Shown here one piece after another: positions 37,110 to 47,040 of a stretch of 64,000 bases of DNA. Positions within the stretch are counted from its first letter, which is position 1. Every line of letters begins with the position of its first letter. A program made the position numbers and the translations under genes. The notes under the pieces are model-generated. The model was not told the DNA's origin. It searched no databases and saw nothing but the letters and a program-made list of their open reading frames with translations. The stretch comes from Bacillus ectoiniformans (GTDB taxonomy: Bacteria; Bacillota; Bacilli; Bacillales; Domibacillaceae): contig NZ_JAFBES010000013.1 of the NCBI RefSeq assembly GCF_016908875.1, positions 26,772 through 90,771 of the forward strand, in the 5' to 3' direction.

Positions 37110-38211
37110 AAATTTGTGCTTCTTCAGCTTGTTTTTGGTAATATTCTTCCGCGATGATGTCGATTTCTTTTTTAAGTTCTTCGACCATAATTTCTTCTGG
37201 TACTTTACGGACAATCTTCCCTTTGCGGAACAGCAAGCCTTCTCCTCGTGCTCCAGCAATGCCAATATCGGCTTCTCTGGCTTCCCCAGGCCCATTCACG
37301 GCACAGCCAAGAACAGCTACTTTAATTGGCGCTTTGATCTTTTGGATGTATTCTTCCACATCATTCGCAATGCTGATCAAGTCAATTTCAATCCGTCCGC
37401 ATGTCGGGCAGGAAATTAATGTAGCTGCGTTCGAAGACAGGCCAAATGACTTTAGTAATTCTCTGGCTACCTTTACTTCTTCCACGGGGTCTGCACTTAA
37501 TGAAATGCGCAAAGTGTTGCCGATCCCTTTGCTTAAAATAGCTCCAAGACCTGCGGCGCTCTTAACAGTACCGGCAAACAAGGTACCTGATTCTGTAATT
37601 CCGAGGTGAAGCGGATAATCAAAAGCCATAGCTGCTTTTTCGTACGCTTCAATCGCTAAGTTCACATCCGAAGCTTTCATGGAAACGATAATGTCATGGA
37701 AATCAAGGTCTTCTAAAATTTTAATATGATGCAGCGCGCTTTCGACCATGCCGTCTGCAGTAGGGTAACCATATTTTTCAAGGATTCTTTTTTCAAGGCT
37801 TCCGGCATTGACGCCAATCCGAATCGGAATCCCTTTCGCTTTAGCCGCATTGACAACAGCTTCAACTTTTTCTCTGCGGCCGATGTTGCCAGGGTTGATC
37901 CTGATCTTATCTGCGCCGCCTTCTATTGCTTTAAGTGCTAATTTATAGTCAAAATGAATATCAACGACAAGCGGTATGCTGATTTGACGTTTAATCTCAG
38001 CGATCGCATCAGCCGCACGTTCATCTGGACAAGCCACACGAACCACTTGGCATCCTGCTTCTTCTAATCGGTGAATTTCTTTCACCGTTGCTTCAACATC
38101 ATGAGTCTTTGTTGTCGTCATACTTTGGATTATTAGCTCGTTGCTTCCGCCGATTGTTAAATTGCCTACTTTAACCGGACGTGTATTTGAACGATGGATT
38201 ATTTCACTCAA
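37108..38211 (-). CDS. ispG: 4-hydroxy-3-methylbut-2-en-1-yl diphosphate synthase IspG
   Basis: IspG (GcpE) makes HMBPP from the cyclic diphosphate MEcPP using a [4Fe-4S] cluster. The 367-residue protein has an N-terminal TIM barrel ([27 protein letters not shown] region) and a C-terminal cluster domain with SCPTCGR and [20 protein letters not shown]. The start is TTG 38211 with GGGGCG upstream, as the family alignment requires. Its own promoter lies at 38266-38295 and it forms the pathway pair with ispH in this window. Confidence 0.95.
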   Translation of the reverse strand: MSEIIHRSNTRPVKVGNLTIGGSNELIIQSMTTTKTHDVEATVKEIHRLEEAGCQVVRVACPDERAADAIAEIKRQISIPLVVDIHFDYKLALKAIEGGADKIRINPGNIGRREKVEAVVNAAKAKGIPIRIGVNAGSLEKRILEKYGYPTADGMVESALHHIKILEDLDFHDIIVSMKASDVNLAIEAYEKAAMAFDYPLHLGITESGTLFAGTVKSAAGLGAILSKGIGNTLRISLSADPVEEVKVARELLKSFGLSSNAATLISCPTCGRIEIDLISIANDVEEYIQKIKAPIKVAVLGCAVNGPGEAREADIGIAGARGEGLLFRKGKIVRKVPEEIMVEELKKEIDIIAEEYYQKQAEEAQI

Positions 38212-38265
38212 TGGTGATTCGCCCCTTTTTTAAATCTGATATGAATAAATCTGTTTCAATGAATA

Positions 38266-38295
38266 ATTGTACCAGTAGTCGTATAGAAAAGACAA
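38266..38295 (-). promoter_or_regulatory. Sigma-A promoter of ispG
   Basis: On the minus strand TTGTCT (38295-38290), 18-base spacer, TACAAT (38271-38266) with an extended TGG before it. Confidence 0.8.
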
Positions 38296-38332
38296 GAAAA
38301 GGGATGCTAATTCTATTTAAAGTTAAGACCTG

Positions 38333-38653
38333 TTAATATACAGGGAATTTATAGGCTTGTCCTGACTGAATATCTTCCGGGTTTAGTCCATTATTCAGGC
38401 GTTTAAAGTCATCCACCACTTTAGCGATGTCTATTGGCTGATCTGATGCGGACAGTTTGTCGGCTATTGATAAAACGGTGTCGCCTGCTTTAACAGTAAC
38501 AGACTGATATTCTTTTTCTGAATCAGATTCCCATGCCGGGACTTCTTTCTGAAAATTCACGGTTTGTGCAGAGGGCAGGGATCCCACAGATAAGTCATTC
38601 CAGATACCCATTAGTACAATGACAGCAGCTAAAAATAATAATAAATTTTTCAT
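38333..38653 (-). CDS. yqfZ: LysM-domain protein YqfZ
   Basis: A 106-residue protein with an N-terminal membrane anchor or signal (about 3-20, LLLFLAAVIVLMGIW) and a C-terminal LysM-like domain (about 50-106: SVTVKAGDTVLSIADKLS, LNNGLNPEDIQSGQAYKFPVY), so it probably binds peptidoglycan outside the membrane. The start ATG follows GGAGGG on the minus strand. Position and size match yqfZ, of unknown exact role. Confidence 0.85.
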   Translation of the reverse strand: MKNLLLFLAAVIVLMGIWNDLSVGSLPSAQTVNFQKEVPAWESDSEKEYQSVTVKAGDTVLSIADKLSASDQPIDIAKVVDDFKRLNNGLNPEDIQSGQAYKFPVY

Positions 38654-38715
38654 TGATTACCCTCCTTATTCTGCAATATATGCGCGTTTTTAATAAGTAT
38701 GACTAATCATGAAAT

Positions 38716-38742
38716 AAAAAAAGCACTGACAAAAATCAGTGC
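38716..38742 (-). terminator. Intrinsic terminator of the DUF1189 gene
   Basis: On the minus strand GCACTGA pairs with TCAGTGC around TTTTTG, followed by seven T. The 5' arm includes the stop codon. Confidence 0.92.
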
Positions 38743-39521
38743 AGAGGAGCAGAGGGCTGCTTCTTTTTAGGAGCAGGAACCGCTTTGATGACTAAATATA
38801 AAAACCCGAGAGTGATGATCCAGTCGGCTAAAAAGCTAAGTGGGATACTGATGCCGAATAATTGCAATAGGGTAAAAAGTATAGCGGAAGGGGTAATCGC
38901 ATAAGCACCTAGCCGGAAGCTTTGGCTGTAGTTCAGTTTTCTGTTTAAAAGATTTTTAAATAACAAACCGAAAACCGCCACGATCGTGACTTTAATAAAC
39001 CCAGCAGCTGATATAAATAAGTAATAAATAAAAAACAAAACTGGAAAGATAATAAGTAAGTACGCTTGAGCGGAAGTTATAAAACGAAGCAATTCTGTAT
39101 CTTTCACATCTTCGTTGCTGATGAAGGAGTATGAAAATGTCTGAATTTCACCGTTAACGGCTAGGGCTGCTTCATTTTTCAGCAAAGCAAATGTATCAGG
39201 CTTTACTTCACTTGCAGTGATCGTTCCGCTTGGATCAAATAGGATGTCCAATTCATCTTTATGCACGGTTTGCGTTTCTGGGTGCTCAGCTATCAGTTCG
39301 CCATTTTGAATGGAAAAGGGAGGAAGATCATTGGAAATGGCTTCTCTCAAAGAGGCTAGTCCGCCTGCAGCTAATTGGCCAGTATGATAAATAAAAGGCA
39401 AAGAAGTTATAAATAGAAGAAAAAATAAATAGAGAATGGTTTTTCCAATTCCTTGAAAACGATAGAAAGCCACTTTTTTGGGTAAGTATAAACTGGTGAT
39501 CAATTGCTGAAATATATTCAT
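38736..39521 (-). CDS. yqgB: DUF1189-family membrane protein YqgB
   Basis: A 261-residue DUF1189 protein, function unknown. It starts NIFQQLITSLYLPKKVAFYRFQGIGKTI, with a first helix near 27-45, then an extracytosolic domain of about 100 residues and four more membrane helices (about 150-245), ending in a basic/proline tail. The start ATG on the minus strand is after AAAGGAGCA. It matches B. subtilis yqgB by family and location. Confidence 0.83.
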   Translation of the reverse strand: MNIFQQLITSLYLPKKVAFYRFQGIGKTILYLFFLLFITSLPFIYHTGQLAAGGLASLREAISNDLPPFSIQNGELIAEHPETQTVHKDELDILFDPSGTITASEVKPDTFALLKNEAALAVNGEIQTFSYSFISNEDVKDTELLRFITSAQAYLLIIFPVLFFIYYLFISAAGFIKVTIVAVFGLLFKNLLNRKLNYSQSFRLGAYAITPSAILFTLLQLFGISIPLSFLADWIITLGFLYLVIKAVPAPKKKQPSAPLH

Positions 39522-39755
39522 TTTGTAAATGCTCCTTTCAAAACCCTAACTTATCAATTGTAAGATTAAATGGGAAAAAAGATCAAGAAAAGATAAAACC
39601 AACCATTTGTTTTGTAACATAAATGTAATATTAGCGCCCTTATGTTAATCAATTGTAAATTTTTCATTGAGATCATTTACTTATGGCAGAGTTTTTATTA
39701 ATAATTGTAGAGGGTTTGCAAGTTTTGTCGAATTCAATTGATTAGGAGTGAGAAA

Positions 39756-41387
39756 ATGGATATCCAAGAAATGCTGTTCCAATTCATTGGAGGCCTTGGT
39801 ATATTTCTTTATGGAATTAAATTAATGGGTGAAGGTTTGCAAGCATCTGCTGGCGACCGTTTGCGAGATATTTTAGACCGCTTCACCACAAATCCTCTAA
39901 TGGGTGTATTGGCTGGTATTATCGTAACCGTGCTGATCCAATCCAGTTCAGGGACAACAGTTATTACGGTCGGACTTGTAAGTGCTGGCTTTATGACGCT
40001 AAGACAAGCAATTGGTGTTATTATGGGTGCCAACATCGGTACGACTGTAACGGCCTTTATCATTGGATTTGACATCGGTGAATATGCGCTGCCGATTATC
40101 GCTTTAGGGTCAATTTTGATCTTCTTCTTTAAGAATAAAAAAGTTCATAATTACGGGATGATTCTTTTTGGATTTGGTGCCCTGTTTTATGGACTAGAAC
40201 TTATGAGTGGCGGAATGAAGCCGCTGCGGTCATTAGAATCTTTCCATGAACTAACGGTCAATATGAGCTCCAACCCTATTTTGGGTGTAGTTATTGGTAC
40301 TGTATTTACTGTAATCGTTCAAAGTTCAAGTGCGACAATCGGAATTTTGCAAGGGTTATTCAGTGAGAGTTTAATTGATATTAACGGTGCATTGCCTGTG
40401 TTGTTTGGAGATAATATCGGAACAACAATCACAGCGGTATTGGCTAGTATTGGTGCATCAGTGGCAGCGAGAAGAGCAGCAGCAACCCACGTTTTGTTTA
40501 ACTTAATCGGAACGACGATCTTTATGATCTTATTGCCGCTGTTTACAAAGCTGATTCTGTTCTTCCAATCGAGTCTAGATTTAAATCCAGAAATGACGAT
40601 TGCCTTTGCACACGGTACGTTTAATTTAACAAATACATTGATTCAGCTTCCGTTTGTTGGATTGCTTGCGGTTATTGTTACAAAGTTAATTCCTGGTGAG
40701 GATTCGTTAATTGAATATAAAGCAAAACATTTAGATCCTATCTTTATTGAGCAGTCACCATCCATTGCACTTGGCCAAGCGAAAGAAGAAGTCATTCGCA
40801 TGGGTAATTTTGCTACAAAAGGGATGGAAGAAACACATTGTTACTTAAAAACAAAACTGCAAAAGCATTCAGATACAGCTTATCAGCTTGAGGATGCGAT
40901 AAATAATTTAGATAAAAAAATTACAGATTATTTAGTTCAGCTGTCAGGTGCTTCATTATCGGCTGTTGAATCAGAAAGACATTCTGTGCTGATGGATACG
41001 GTTCGCGATATTGAGCGAGTGGGAGACCACTTTGAAAATATTTTAGAGCTTGTCGATTATCAGCAAGCCAATAAAGTGAAAATTACGGACGATGCGATGC
41101 AAGACCTTGAAGTCATGTTTAAATTAACGACAGAAACGGTCAGCAAAGCTGTGAAAGCATTAGATGAAAACAATTTAGATTTAGCACGTGAAGTAGCTGA
41201 GAAAGAAGATTTAATCGACAAAATGGAAAGAAAACTTCGCAAGCAGCATATCTTGCGTTTGAACGAAGGACTTTGCACAGGACAAGCTGGGATCGTATTT
41301 GTAGATATCATCAGCAATTTAGAGCGTATGGGTGACCATGCTGTCAATATTGCTGAAGCTGTTCTTGGCATCAGAGATTCTTTATAA
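39756..41387 (+). CDS. Na+/phosphate symporter family protein with PhoU-like domain
   Basis: A 543-residue Na/Pi cotransporter (NptA type). Two inverted Na/Pi repeats carry QSSSGTTVITVGLV and QSSSATIGIL, and GANIGTTVTAF and GDNIGTTITAV form the paired helices of the transport site. The C-terminal 200 residues are a cytosolic PhoU-like helical domain (MDTVRDIERVGDHFENI and NLERMGDHAVNIAE). The start is ATG 39756 after TTAGGAGTGA. It would import phosphate with sodium, complementing the pst operon 5 kb away. B. subtilis has a shorter relative (yqeW) near rpsU instead. Confidence 0.9.
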   Translation: MDIQEMLFQFIGGLGIFLYGIKLMGEGLQASAGDRLRDILDRFTTNPLMGVLAGIIVTVLIQSSSGTTVITVGLVSAGFMTLRQAIGVIMGANIGTTVTAFIIGFDIGEYALPIIALGSILIFFFKNKKVHNYGMILFGFGALFYGLELMSGGMKPLRSLESFHELTVNMSSNPILGVVIGTVFTVIVQSSSATIGILQGLFSESLIDINGALPVLFGDNIGTTITAVLASIGASVAARRAAATHVLFNLIGTTIFMILLPLFTKLILFFQSSLDLNPEMTIAFAHGTFNLTNTLIQLPFVGLLAVIVTKLIPGEDSLIEYKAKHLDPIFIEQSPSIALGQAKEEVIRMGNFATKGMEETHCYLKTKLQKHSDTAYQLEDAINNLDKKITDYLVQLSGASLSAVESERHSVLMDTVRDIERVGDHFENILELVDYQQANKVKITDDAMQDLEVMFKLTTETVSKAVKALDENNLDLAREVAEKEDLIDKMERKLRKQHILRLNEGLCTGQAGIVFVDIISNLERMGDHAVNIAEAVLGIRDSL

Positions 41388-41394
41388 TAGAAAA

Positions 41395-41438
41395 GACTCA
41401 AAAGCGAGCAGAAATGCATCGTTTTTGAGTTTTTTTTT
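41395..41438 (+). terminator. Terminator after the Na/Pi symporter gene
   Basis: ACTCAAAA and TTTTGAGT (41396-41403, 41423-41430) with inner CGA/TCG pairing, then eight T. Confidence 0.85.
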
Positions 41439-41533
41439 TGATGCTAACTTCTTATGATGAGTTGAAATGTCTGATAATTCGAGCCGTTTTCTACCGGATC
41501 AAAATTTAAAGAGGGAATGAAAAGTCATTTCAA

Positions 41534-41562
41534 TTGAAACAAAGGGGTAAATTTGGTAGTCT
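41534..41562 (+). promoter_or_regulatory. Possible promoter of sodA
   Basis: TTGAAA, 17-base spacer, TAGTCT. The -10 is weak. A GGGGTAA string at 41544 could instead be a sigma-B -10, with no convincing -35. Confidence 0.35.
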
Positions 41563-41612
41563 AAATAATGAAAGTACAATACATTCATTTACTACATAAG
41601 GAGGAATTTATT

Positions 41613-42221
41613 ATGGCATTTGAATTACCAGAATTACCTTACGCATATGACGCATTGGAGCCGCATATCGACAAGGAGACAATGAATATCCACCACACGA
41701 AGCACCACAACACATATGTAACAAAGTTAAACGATGCGCTGCAAGGACAAGACGAGCTGTTAAGCAAGTCTGTTGAAGAAGTAGTCGCTAACTTGGATGC
41801 AGTTCCAGAAGCAGCTCGCACTGCTGTTCGCAACAACGGCGGCGGCCATGCGAACCACTCATTATTCTGGCAAATCCTATCTCCAAACGGAGGCGGAGAG
41901 CCAACTGGTGAATTAGCTGAAGCGATCAACAGCAAATTCGGAAGCTTAGACAAGTTTAAAGAAGAATTCGCAGCAGCTGCAGCTGGCCGCTTTGGTTCTG
42001 GCTGGGCTTGGCTAGTAGTGAACAACGGCGAACTTGAAGTAACAAGCACACCAAACCAAGACTCTCCATTAATGGAAGGCAAGACGCCTGTTCTAGGCCT
42101 TGATGTTTGGGAGCATGCTTACTACTTGAACTACCAAAACCGCCGTCCTGATTACATCAACGCATTCTGGAATGTAATCAACTGGGATGAAGTAACAAAA
42201 CGCTACAACAACGCTAAATAA
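41613..42221 (+). CDS. sodA: Superoxide dismutase (Mn/Fe family)
   Basis: SodA converts superoxide to hydrogen peroxide and oxygen. The 202-residue chain is the standard length and has metal ligands H27 in MNIHHTKHH, a histidine in [10 protein letters not shown], and the Asp and His of [16 protein letters not shown] and QDSPLM suggest the manganese form of Bacillus SodA. The start is ATG 41613 after AAGGAGG; earlier in-frame codons lack a ribosome site. It has its own transcript, ending in a terminator. Confidence 0.96.
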   Translation: MAFELPELPYAYDALEPHIDKETMNIHHTKHHNTYVTKLNDALQGQDELLSKSVEEVVANLDAVPEAARTAVRNNGGGHANHSLFWQILSPNGGGEPTGELAEAINSKFGSLDKFKEEFAAAAAGRFGSGWAWLVVNNGELEVTSTPNQDSPLMEGKTPVLGLDVWEHAYYLNYQNRRPDYINAFWNVINWDEVTKRYNNAK

Positions 42222-42230
42222 TTGAAGCTG

Positions 42231-42262
42231 AAGCAGGCCGTTTACATACGGTCTGCTTTTTT
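42231..42262 (+). terminator. Intrinsic terminator after sodA
   Basis: AAGCAGGCCGT pairs with ACGGTCTGCTT around TTACAT (one G-T pair), then six T. Confidence 0.93.
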
Positions 42263-42320
42263 CGTGCATAACTTTCCCCCTTTCTCCAAAGGCTAATCAG
42301 GAGTACAAAGGGGGTGCGAC

Positions 42321-43553
42321 ATGACAATTATAAAAAAATGGTTCCGTCACTTGGACTTGACTAGAGACTTGATGCTGTTGCTTATAATTGGCGGATTGTA
42401 TTCTCTGAGCGTAGCGTTATCGAATACGTTTGTGAACATATATTTGTGGAAACAGACCGGAGAGTTTATCGACCTTGCGATTTATAACTTAACCGTAGCA
42501 GGGGTTCAGCCGATTGCTTTCATTATCGCAGGCAAATGTGCAAAAAAAGTGGATCGAGTGATTGTATTGAGGGCAGGGGTCAGCATATTGGCGCTATTTT
42601 ATATAGCGGTTCTTTACTTCGGCAGCGAGGCCTCTAACTGGCTTGTTTTATTGGGAGCCTTGCTTGGGTTAGGCTACGGATTTTATTGGCTGGCTTATAA
42701 TGTGCTGACATTTGAAATAACCGAGCCGGAAACAAGAGATTTCTTCAACGGCTTTTTTGGTACGCTATTTTCTGCAGGGGGTATGTTTGGTCCGATTGCA
42801 GCCGGATTTATCATCAGCCGATTTGCTTCCTTTACCGGGTACTTTATTGTGTTTGGTCTCTCTCTTGCCTTTTTTATAGCGGCGGTCATTTTTAGCTTGT
42901 TTTTAAAGAGGCGGCCTTCAGATGGACATTTTCAGCTCGTTTCTGTCTGGAGAGAACGAAGCCGGAATGCGGATTGGGAAAGAATTACGAATGCGCACTT
43001 TTTTCAAGGGCTGAGAGAAGGCGTCTTTGTATTTATTATTTCCGTGTTTGTCTTTGTCACTACAGGCAGCGAGCTGGCCTTGGGCACGTACGGTCTCGTC
43101 TACTCCGGCATTTCTTTTGTCAGCTACACGCTCGCAACGAAGTTTGTCAAAAAGCCGCATAGAAAAGCCGTCATATTAGCAGGCGGGATTGTGTTGTTTC
43201 TCTCGCTTTTTCTCATTATTAGCGATTTAACCTTTTCTAAGCTTCTTATTTACGGCGCCATTATAGCCGTAGCCTATCCTTTTTTGCTTGTCCCATATAT
43301 TTCTATGACGTATGATGTGATCGGCCAAAGCTTTAAAGCGGCTGAAATGCGTGTAGAGTATATTGTCATAAGGGAAGTGTTTCTGAATGCAGGGAGGTTA
43401 GTGTCCATCCTGTCATTTATTGCAGCTATCACTTTCTTTGACGAGAAAACAAGCATACCCATCTTATTGATGGTTCTAGGCGCTGGACATACACTTATTT
43501 ACTTCTGTATTAGAAAAGTGAACACTCATACGGTAAGAGACTTGGTTCATTAG
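42321..43553 (+). CDS. yqgE: MFS transporter YqgE
   Basis: A 410-residue major facilitator protein with about 12 membrane helices, split by the charged central loop SLFLKRRPSDGHFQLVSVWRE (near 190-215). The substrate is unknown. It matches B. subtilis yqgE by its place between sodA and pbpA. The start ATG follows AAAGGGGGTG. No drug-pump signature beyond the general MFS pattern is clear, so the exact role cannot be stated. Confidence 0.87.
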   Translation: MTIIKKWFRHLDLTRDLMLLLIIGGLYSLSVALSNTFVNIYLWKQTGEFIDLAIYNLTVAGVQPIAFIIAGKCAKKVDRVIVLRAGVSILALFYIAVLYFGSEASNWLVLLGALLGLGYGFYWLAYNVLTFEITEPETRDFFNGFFGTLFSAGGMFGPIAAGFIISRFASFTGYFIVFGLSLAFFIAAVIFSLFLKRRPSDGHFQLVSVWRERSRNADWERITNAHFFQGLREGVFVFIISVFVFVTTGSELALGTYGLVYSGISFVSYTLATKFVKKPHRKAVILAGGIVLFLSLFLIISDLTFSKLLIYGAIIAVAYPFLLVPYISMTYDVIGQSFKAAEMRVEYIVIREVFLNAGRLVSILSFIAAITFFDEKTSIPILLMVLGAGHTLIYFCIRKVNTHTVRDLVH

Positions 43554-43570
43554 AATGAAGTCTCTTTTTT
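43535..43570 (+). terminator. Terminator overlapping the yqgE stop
   Basis: AAGAGACTT (43535-43543) pairs with AAGTCTCTT (43558-43566), then T run to 43570; the loop holds the stop codon. Confidence 0.85.
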
Positions 43571-43660
43571 CTTGTGTGTATATGTAGAAAAAAATGCGAA
43601 ATATGTTTAAAATGGTTGGTAGACTAAAAAAGAAATATACAATAGAGAGGATCGTGTCCG

Positions 43661-45856
43661 GTGAAAAAGACAAAGAAAAAGAAAAAAACACATGTCCCTT
43701 TTCGGATGAACATGATGTTTTTCGTTGTCTTTTTGCTTTTTTCCATATTAATTTTCAGGTTGGGGATTGTGCAAATTGTTCAAGGAGAGGACTATCAGCG
43801 AAAGATTGAACGTACAGAAGACGTGACGGTAAATGCCAGCGTCCCAAGGGGGAAAATCTTTGACCGCGGCGGACAAGTCATCGTGGATAATGTGCCGCAA
43901 AACTCGATTACCTATACTCGTTCGAAAGCTGCCAATCAGAAAGAAATGATGGACACAGCTAAAAAGCTGGCTAAATTGATTTCTAAAGAAACCGAACAAG
44001 TGACAGAGCGGGATAAAAAAGATTTTTGGATTATGAGGAATGAAGAGAAAGCAAAGGGAAAAATATCAGCTAAAGAATGGGCCAAGTTTGAAGAAGGAGA
44101 AATTTCCGATAAGGAAATTTACCAATTGCAGCTGGACCGAATCACTGAAAACAATTTAAAAGAGATAAGTGAAGAAGAGTTAGAAGTATTAGCGATCTAC
44201 CGCGAGTTCACTTCTGGCTATTCTATGACGCCTCAAGTGGTGAAAAATAAAAATGTGACCGAAGAAGAATACGCGATTGTCAGCGAGAATTTATCGACAC
44301 TTCCAGGGGTAAATACGACAACTGACTGGGACCGAGCTTACACTTATGATGGAACGCTCCGAACCGTGCTTGGCAATATTTCCTCTTCTCGCGAAGGTTT
44401 GCCAAAAGAGATGGCTGACTTTTATTTATCGAGAGACTACAGCCGAAATGATCGTGTCGGTAAAAGTTACATTGAATATCAATATGAAGAAGTTTTACGC
44501 GGACAAAAAACAAAGATGAAGAATATCACGGACAAAGCAGGGAATATTCTTGATTCGGAAATCGTTCGCGAAGGCCAGCGCGGCAAAGATTTAATTTTGA
44601 CGATAGATATGGATCTGCAGCTGGCTGTGGAAGCGATTATTGAAGAAGAATTGTTGAAAACGAAACGTCAGCCGGGACATCCGCTTTTAGACAGAGCGTT
44701 TGTGACGATGCTTGACCCGAACACGGGGGAAGTATTGGCGCTTGCTGGTAAAAGGTATACTGTTTCCAAAGGGAAAGCAGAAATGCAGGACTTTGCTTTA
44801 GGTAATATATCTACTTCCTACACAATGGGGTCTTCTGTGAAAGGAGCCACTATTATGACGGGGTATATGACAGGAGTGAACCGTCCGGGTGAAGTCATGG
44901 TTGATGAACCGCTTCGCTTTAGAGGCACGAATCCTAAAAGTTCATGGTTTAACCGCGGTGGCGCCATTGGTATTAACGATACCTATGCGCTGATGCGTTC
45001 ATCTAACGTGTATATGTTTAAAACAGCGATTAAGATCGGTAAAGGAAAATACCGGCCTAATCAAGGGTTGAAGCTTGATCCTGAGGCTTTCAGTATTATG
45101 AGACGTCACTTTAATCAATTTGGTCTTGGCGTGCCGACAGGAATCGACTTGCCGAATGAGCAGACAGGCTATCAAGGAAGAACTCCAGCCGGAGAACCGG
45201 GCTTGCTGCTGGATTATTCCATCGGACAGTTTGACACATACACTCCGATGCAACTGGCTCAATATGTCTCTACCATTGCTAATGGAGGATATCGGATGAA
45301 GACGCATATTGTGAAAGAAATCCGCGAGCCGGTATCTGAATTGAACAAAATTGGTCCAGTAGCTAAAGAAATCCGTCCAGAAGTGTTAAATCGAATTGAC
45401 GCCAAGCCTGAATGGATTGACCGCGTGCAGGAAGGATTCCGCCAAGTGGCCCAATCTTCACAAGGGACGGGGGCGAAATATCTTTCCAGTGCACCCTATA
45501 AACCAGCCGCTAAAACAGGAACAGCGGAAGGATTATATGATGGGCCGGACCGAGAAAAGTACACCAAAAATGGCGGAATCCCGCCTATGACGTGGAATTT
45601 GACGTTAGTTGGCTATGCGCCTCATGACAATCCGGAAGTCGCTTTTTCGGTTGTCGTCCCGTGGGCATACCAGGGTGGAAACGCTACAGACATTAACAAA
45701 ATCATCGGTCGCAGAATCCTTGATAAGTATTTTGAACTGAAAGAAGAACGAATGGAAAATATGTCCTATGAACTAACGGTTGAAAAAGATGTGAAAAAAC
45801 CGGATGGGGATGCTGAATCAGCAGAAACAGAAGATGAAGTTTCTGATAAAGAATGA
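43661..45856 (+). CDS. pbpA: Class B penicillin-binding protein 2A (transpeptidase)
   Basis: A 731-residue peptidoglycan transpeptidase for cell elongation. It has a basic cytosolic tail (KKTKKKKK), one membrane segment (about 18-38), a dimerisation domain starting VPRGKIFDRGGQVIV, and a transpeptidase domain with S391-x2-K394 (SSVK), S447-S-N449 and K618-T-G620 motifs. It is 15 residues longer than B. subtilis PbpA. The start is GTG 43661, 11 to 15 bases after GAGAGGA. The acidic C-terminal tail (ESAETEDEVSDKE) is unstructured. A strong terminator ends it. Confidence 0.94.
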   Translation: MKKTKKKKKTHVPFRMNMMFFVVFLLFSILIFRLGIVQIVQGEDYQRKIERTEDVTVNASVPRGKIFDRGGQVIVDNVPQNSITYTRSKAANQKEMMDTAKKLAKLISKETEQVTERDKKDFWIMRNEEKAKGKISAKEWAKFEEGEISDKEIYQLQLDRITENNLKEISEEELEVLAIYREFTSGYSMTPQVVKNKNVTEEEYAIVSENLSTLPGVNTTTDWDRAYTYDGTLRTVLGNISSSREGLPKEMADFYLSRDYSRNDRVGKSYIEYQYEEVLRGQKTKMKNITDKAGNILDSEIVREGQRGKDLILTIDMDLQLAVEAIIEEELLKTKRQPGHPLLDRAFVTMLDPNTGEVLALAGKRYTVSKGKAEMQDFALGNISTSYTMGSSVKGATIMTGYMTGVNRPGEVMVDEPLRFRGTNPKSSWFNRGGAIGINDTYALMRSSNVYMFKTAIKIGKGKYRPNQGLKLDPEAFSIMRRHFNQFGLGVPTGIDLPNEQTGYQGRTPAGEPGLLLDYSIGQFDTYTPMQLAQYVSTIANGGYRMKTHIVKEIREPVSELNKIGPVAKEIRPEVLNRIDAKPEWIDRVQEGFRQVAQSSQGTGAKYLSSAPYKPAAKTGTAEGLYDGPDREKYTKNGGIPPMTWNLTLVGYAPHDNPEVAFSVVVPWAYQGGNATDINKIIGRRILDKYFELKEERMENMSYELTVEKDVKKPDGDAESAETEDEVSDKE

Positions 45857-45858
45857 GG

Positions 45859-45894
45859 AAAGGCACTCAGGCTGCTCTAGCTGAGTGCCTTTTT
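45859..45894 (+). terminator. Intrinsic terminator after pbpA
   Basis: AAAGGCACTCAG and its perfect complement around GCTGCTCTAG, then five T. Confidence 0.95.
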
Positions 45895-45967
45895 GGTGCG
45901 CCTAAATAGGTGAGAGGGAGAAATGTAAAGGAAAAGCAAGAAGAGGACGAGCTTCATTTACAAAACC

Positions 45968-46017
45968 TTAACATCCCATTAAAACCGGATTAATAGTCCT
46001 GCTTTATTCTGTTAACT
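45968..46017 (+). promoter_or_regulatory. PhoP-type PHO box before pstS
   Basis: TTAACA-like hexamers recur with exact 11-base spacing: TTAACA 45968, TTAAAA 45979, TTAATA 45990, a degenerate GCTTTA 46001, and TTAACT 46012. Bacillus PhoP binds TTAACA direct repeats at this spacing upstream of pst. The pstS start is 41 bases beyond the last repeat. Confidence 0.85.
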
Positions 46018-46057
46018 GTAGCAAATAAAAATAATTACTTTGTAGGGGGAAAAAAGA

Positions 46058-47020
46058 ATGAAGCCAGTAAAAGTTCTTGCCGTATCAGCCATGATTGGAT
46101 CCGCACTTGTATTAGGGGCTTGCGGAGATTCAGGGAGTGGAGAAAAGTCAGCACAATCTAGTGAAACGGACAAACAAATGCAAGGTAATATTAAAATCGA
46201 TGGATCTTCTACTGTTTATCCAATTATGGAAGCTGTTTCCGAAGAGTATATGATGGAACAGCCTGATGTAAAAGTGACAGTTGGATTTTCAGGAACTGGC
46301 GGGGGATTTGAAAAATTCATCGCAGGTGAAACTCAAATGAGTAATGCTTCTCGTCCAATTAAAGATGAAGAAAAAGCAAAGCTTGAAGAAAAAGGAATTG
46401 ACTTTACGGAAGTTCCATTAGCATACGATGGTCTTTCAGTCGTGATTAATAAAGAAAATGATTTTGTTGATAAGTTAACTATTGAAGAATTGCAAAAAAT
46501 GTGGGTAGATAACGGCAAGCCAAAGAAATGGTCTGACATTCGTGAAGGCTGGCCAGAAGAAGAGATAAAATTATATTCTCCAGGAACAGATTCAGGTACG
46601 TATGATTATTTCAATGAAGTCATTCTTGAAGATCAGCAAATTGATAAAGGAGCTACTTTATCTGAAGATGACAACGTACTTGTTCAAGGTGTAACTGGTG
46701 ACAAAAATGCGATTGGCTATTTTGGATATGCGTACTACCTTGAAAATAAAGATAAATTAAAAGTTGTTCCTGTTGACGGCGGAAAAGGCGCAGTTGAGCC
46801 GACAAACGAAACAATTGAAAGCGGAGAGTATGCTCCATTGTCTCGTCCTCTATACACGTATGTAGCGAACAAAGCACTGGCTGAAGATAAGGCTGTGCAA
46901 GATTACACAACCTTCTTAGTTGAAAATGCAGGGGCGCTTGCTGAAGATGTTGGTTACGTGAAGCTGCCAGAAGAAGAGTATAAAAAGTCATTGGATGCAA
47001 TTGAGTCATTAAAGAAATAA
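46058..47020 (+). CDS. pstS: Phosphate ABC transporter substrate-binding lipoprotein PstS
   Basis: PstS captures phosphate outside the membrane for the PstCAB importer. The 320-residue protein has a lipoprotein signal with lipobox LGAC (C22) and the phosphate-binding motifs IDGSSTVYPI, VGFSGTGGGFEKF and SPGTDSGTYDYF. The start ATG follows TAGGGGGA. It is the first gene of pstS-C-A-B, behind a PHO box, so phosphate starvation should induce it through PhoPR. A stem-loop after the gene may stabilise its mRNA. Confidence 0.95.
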   Translation: MKPVKVLAVSAMIGSALVLGACGDSGSGEKSAQSSETDKQMQGNIKIDGSSTVYPIMEAVSEEYMMEQPDVKVTVGFSGTGGGFEKFIAGETQMSNASRPIKDEEKAKLEEKGIDFTEVPLAYDGLSVVINKENDFVDKLTIEELQKMWVDNGKPKKWSDIREGWPEEEIKLYSPGTDSGTYDYFNEVILEDQQIDKGATLSEDDNVLVQGVTGDKNAIGYFGYAYYLENKDKLKVVPVDGGKGAVEPTNETIESGEYAPLSRPLYTYVANKALAEDKAVQDYTTFLVENAGALAEDVGYVKLPEEEYKKSLDAIESLKK

Positions 47021-47040
47021 CGGATAAAGAATAAATTTAA

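Noticed and set aside
43594..43809. Short plus frame overlapping the pbpA start
   Set aside because: It ends inside pbpA, has no family character and reflects lysine-rich codons read in another phase.
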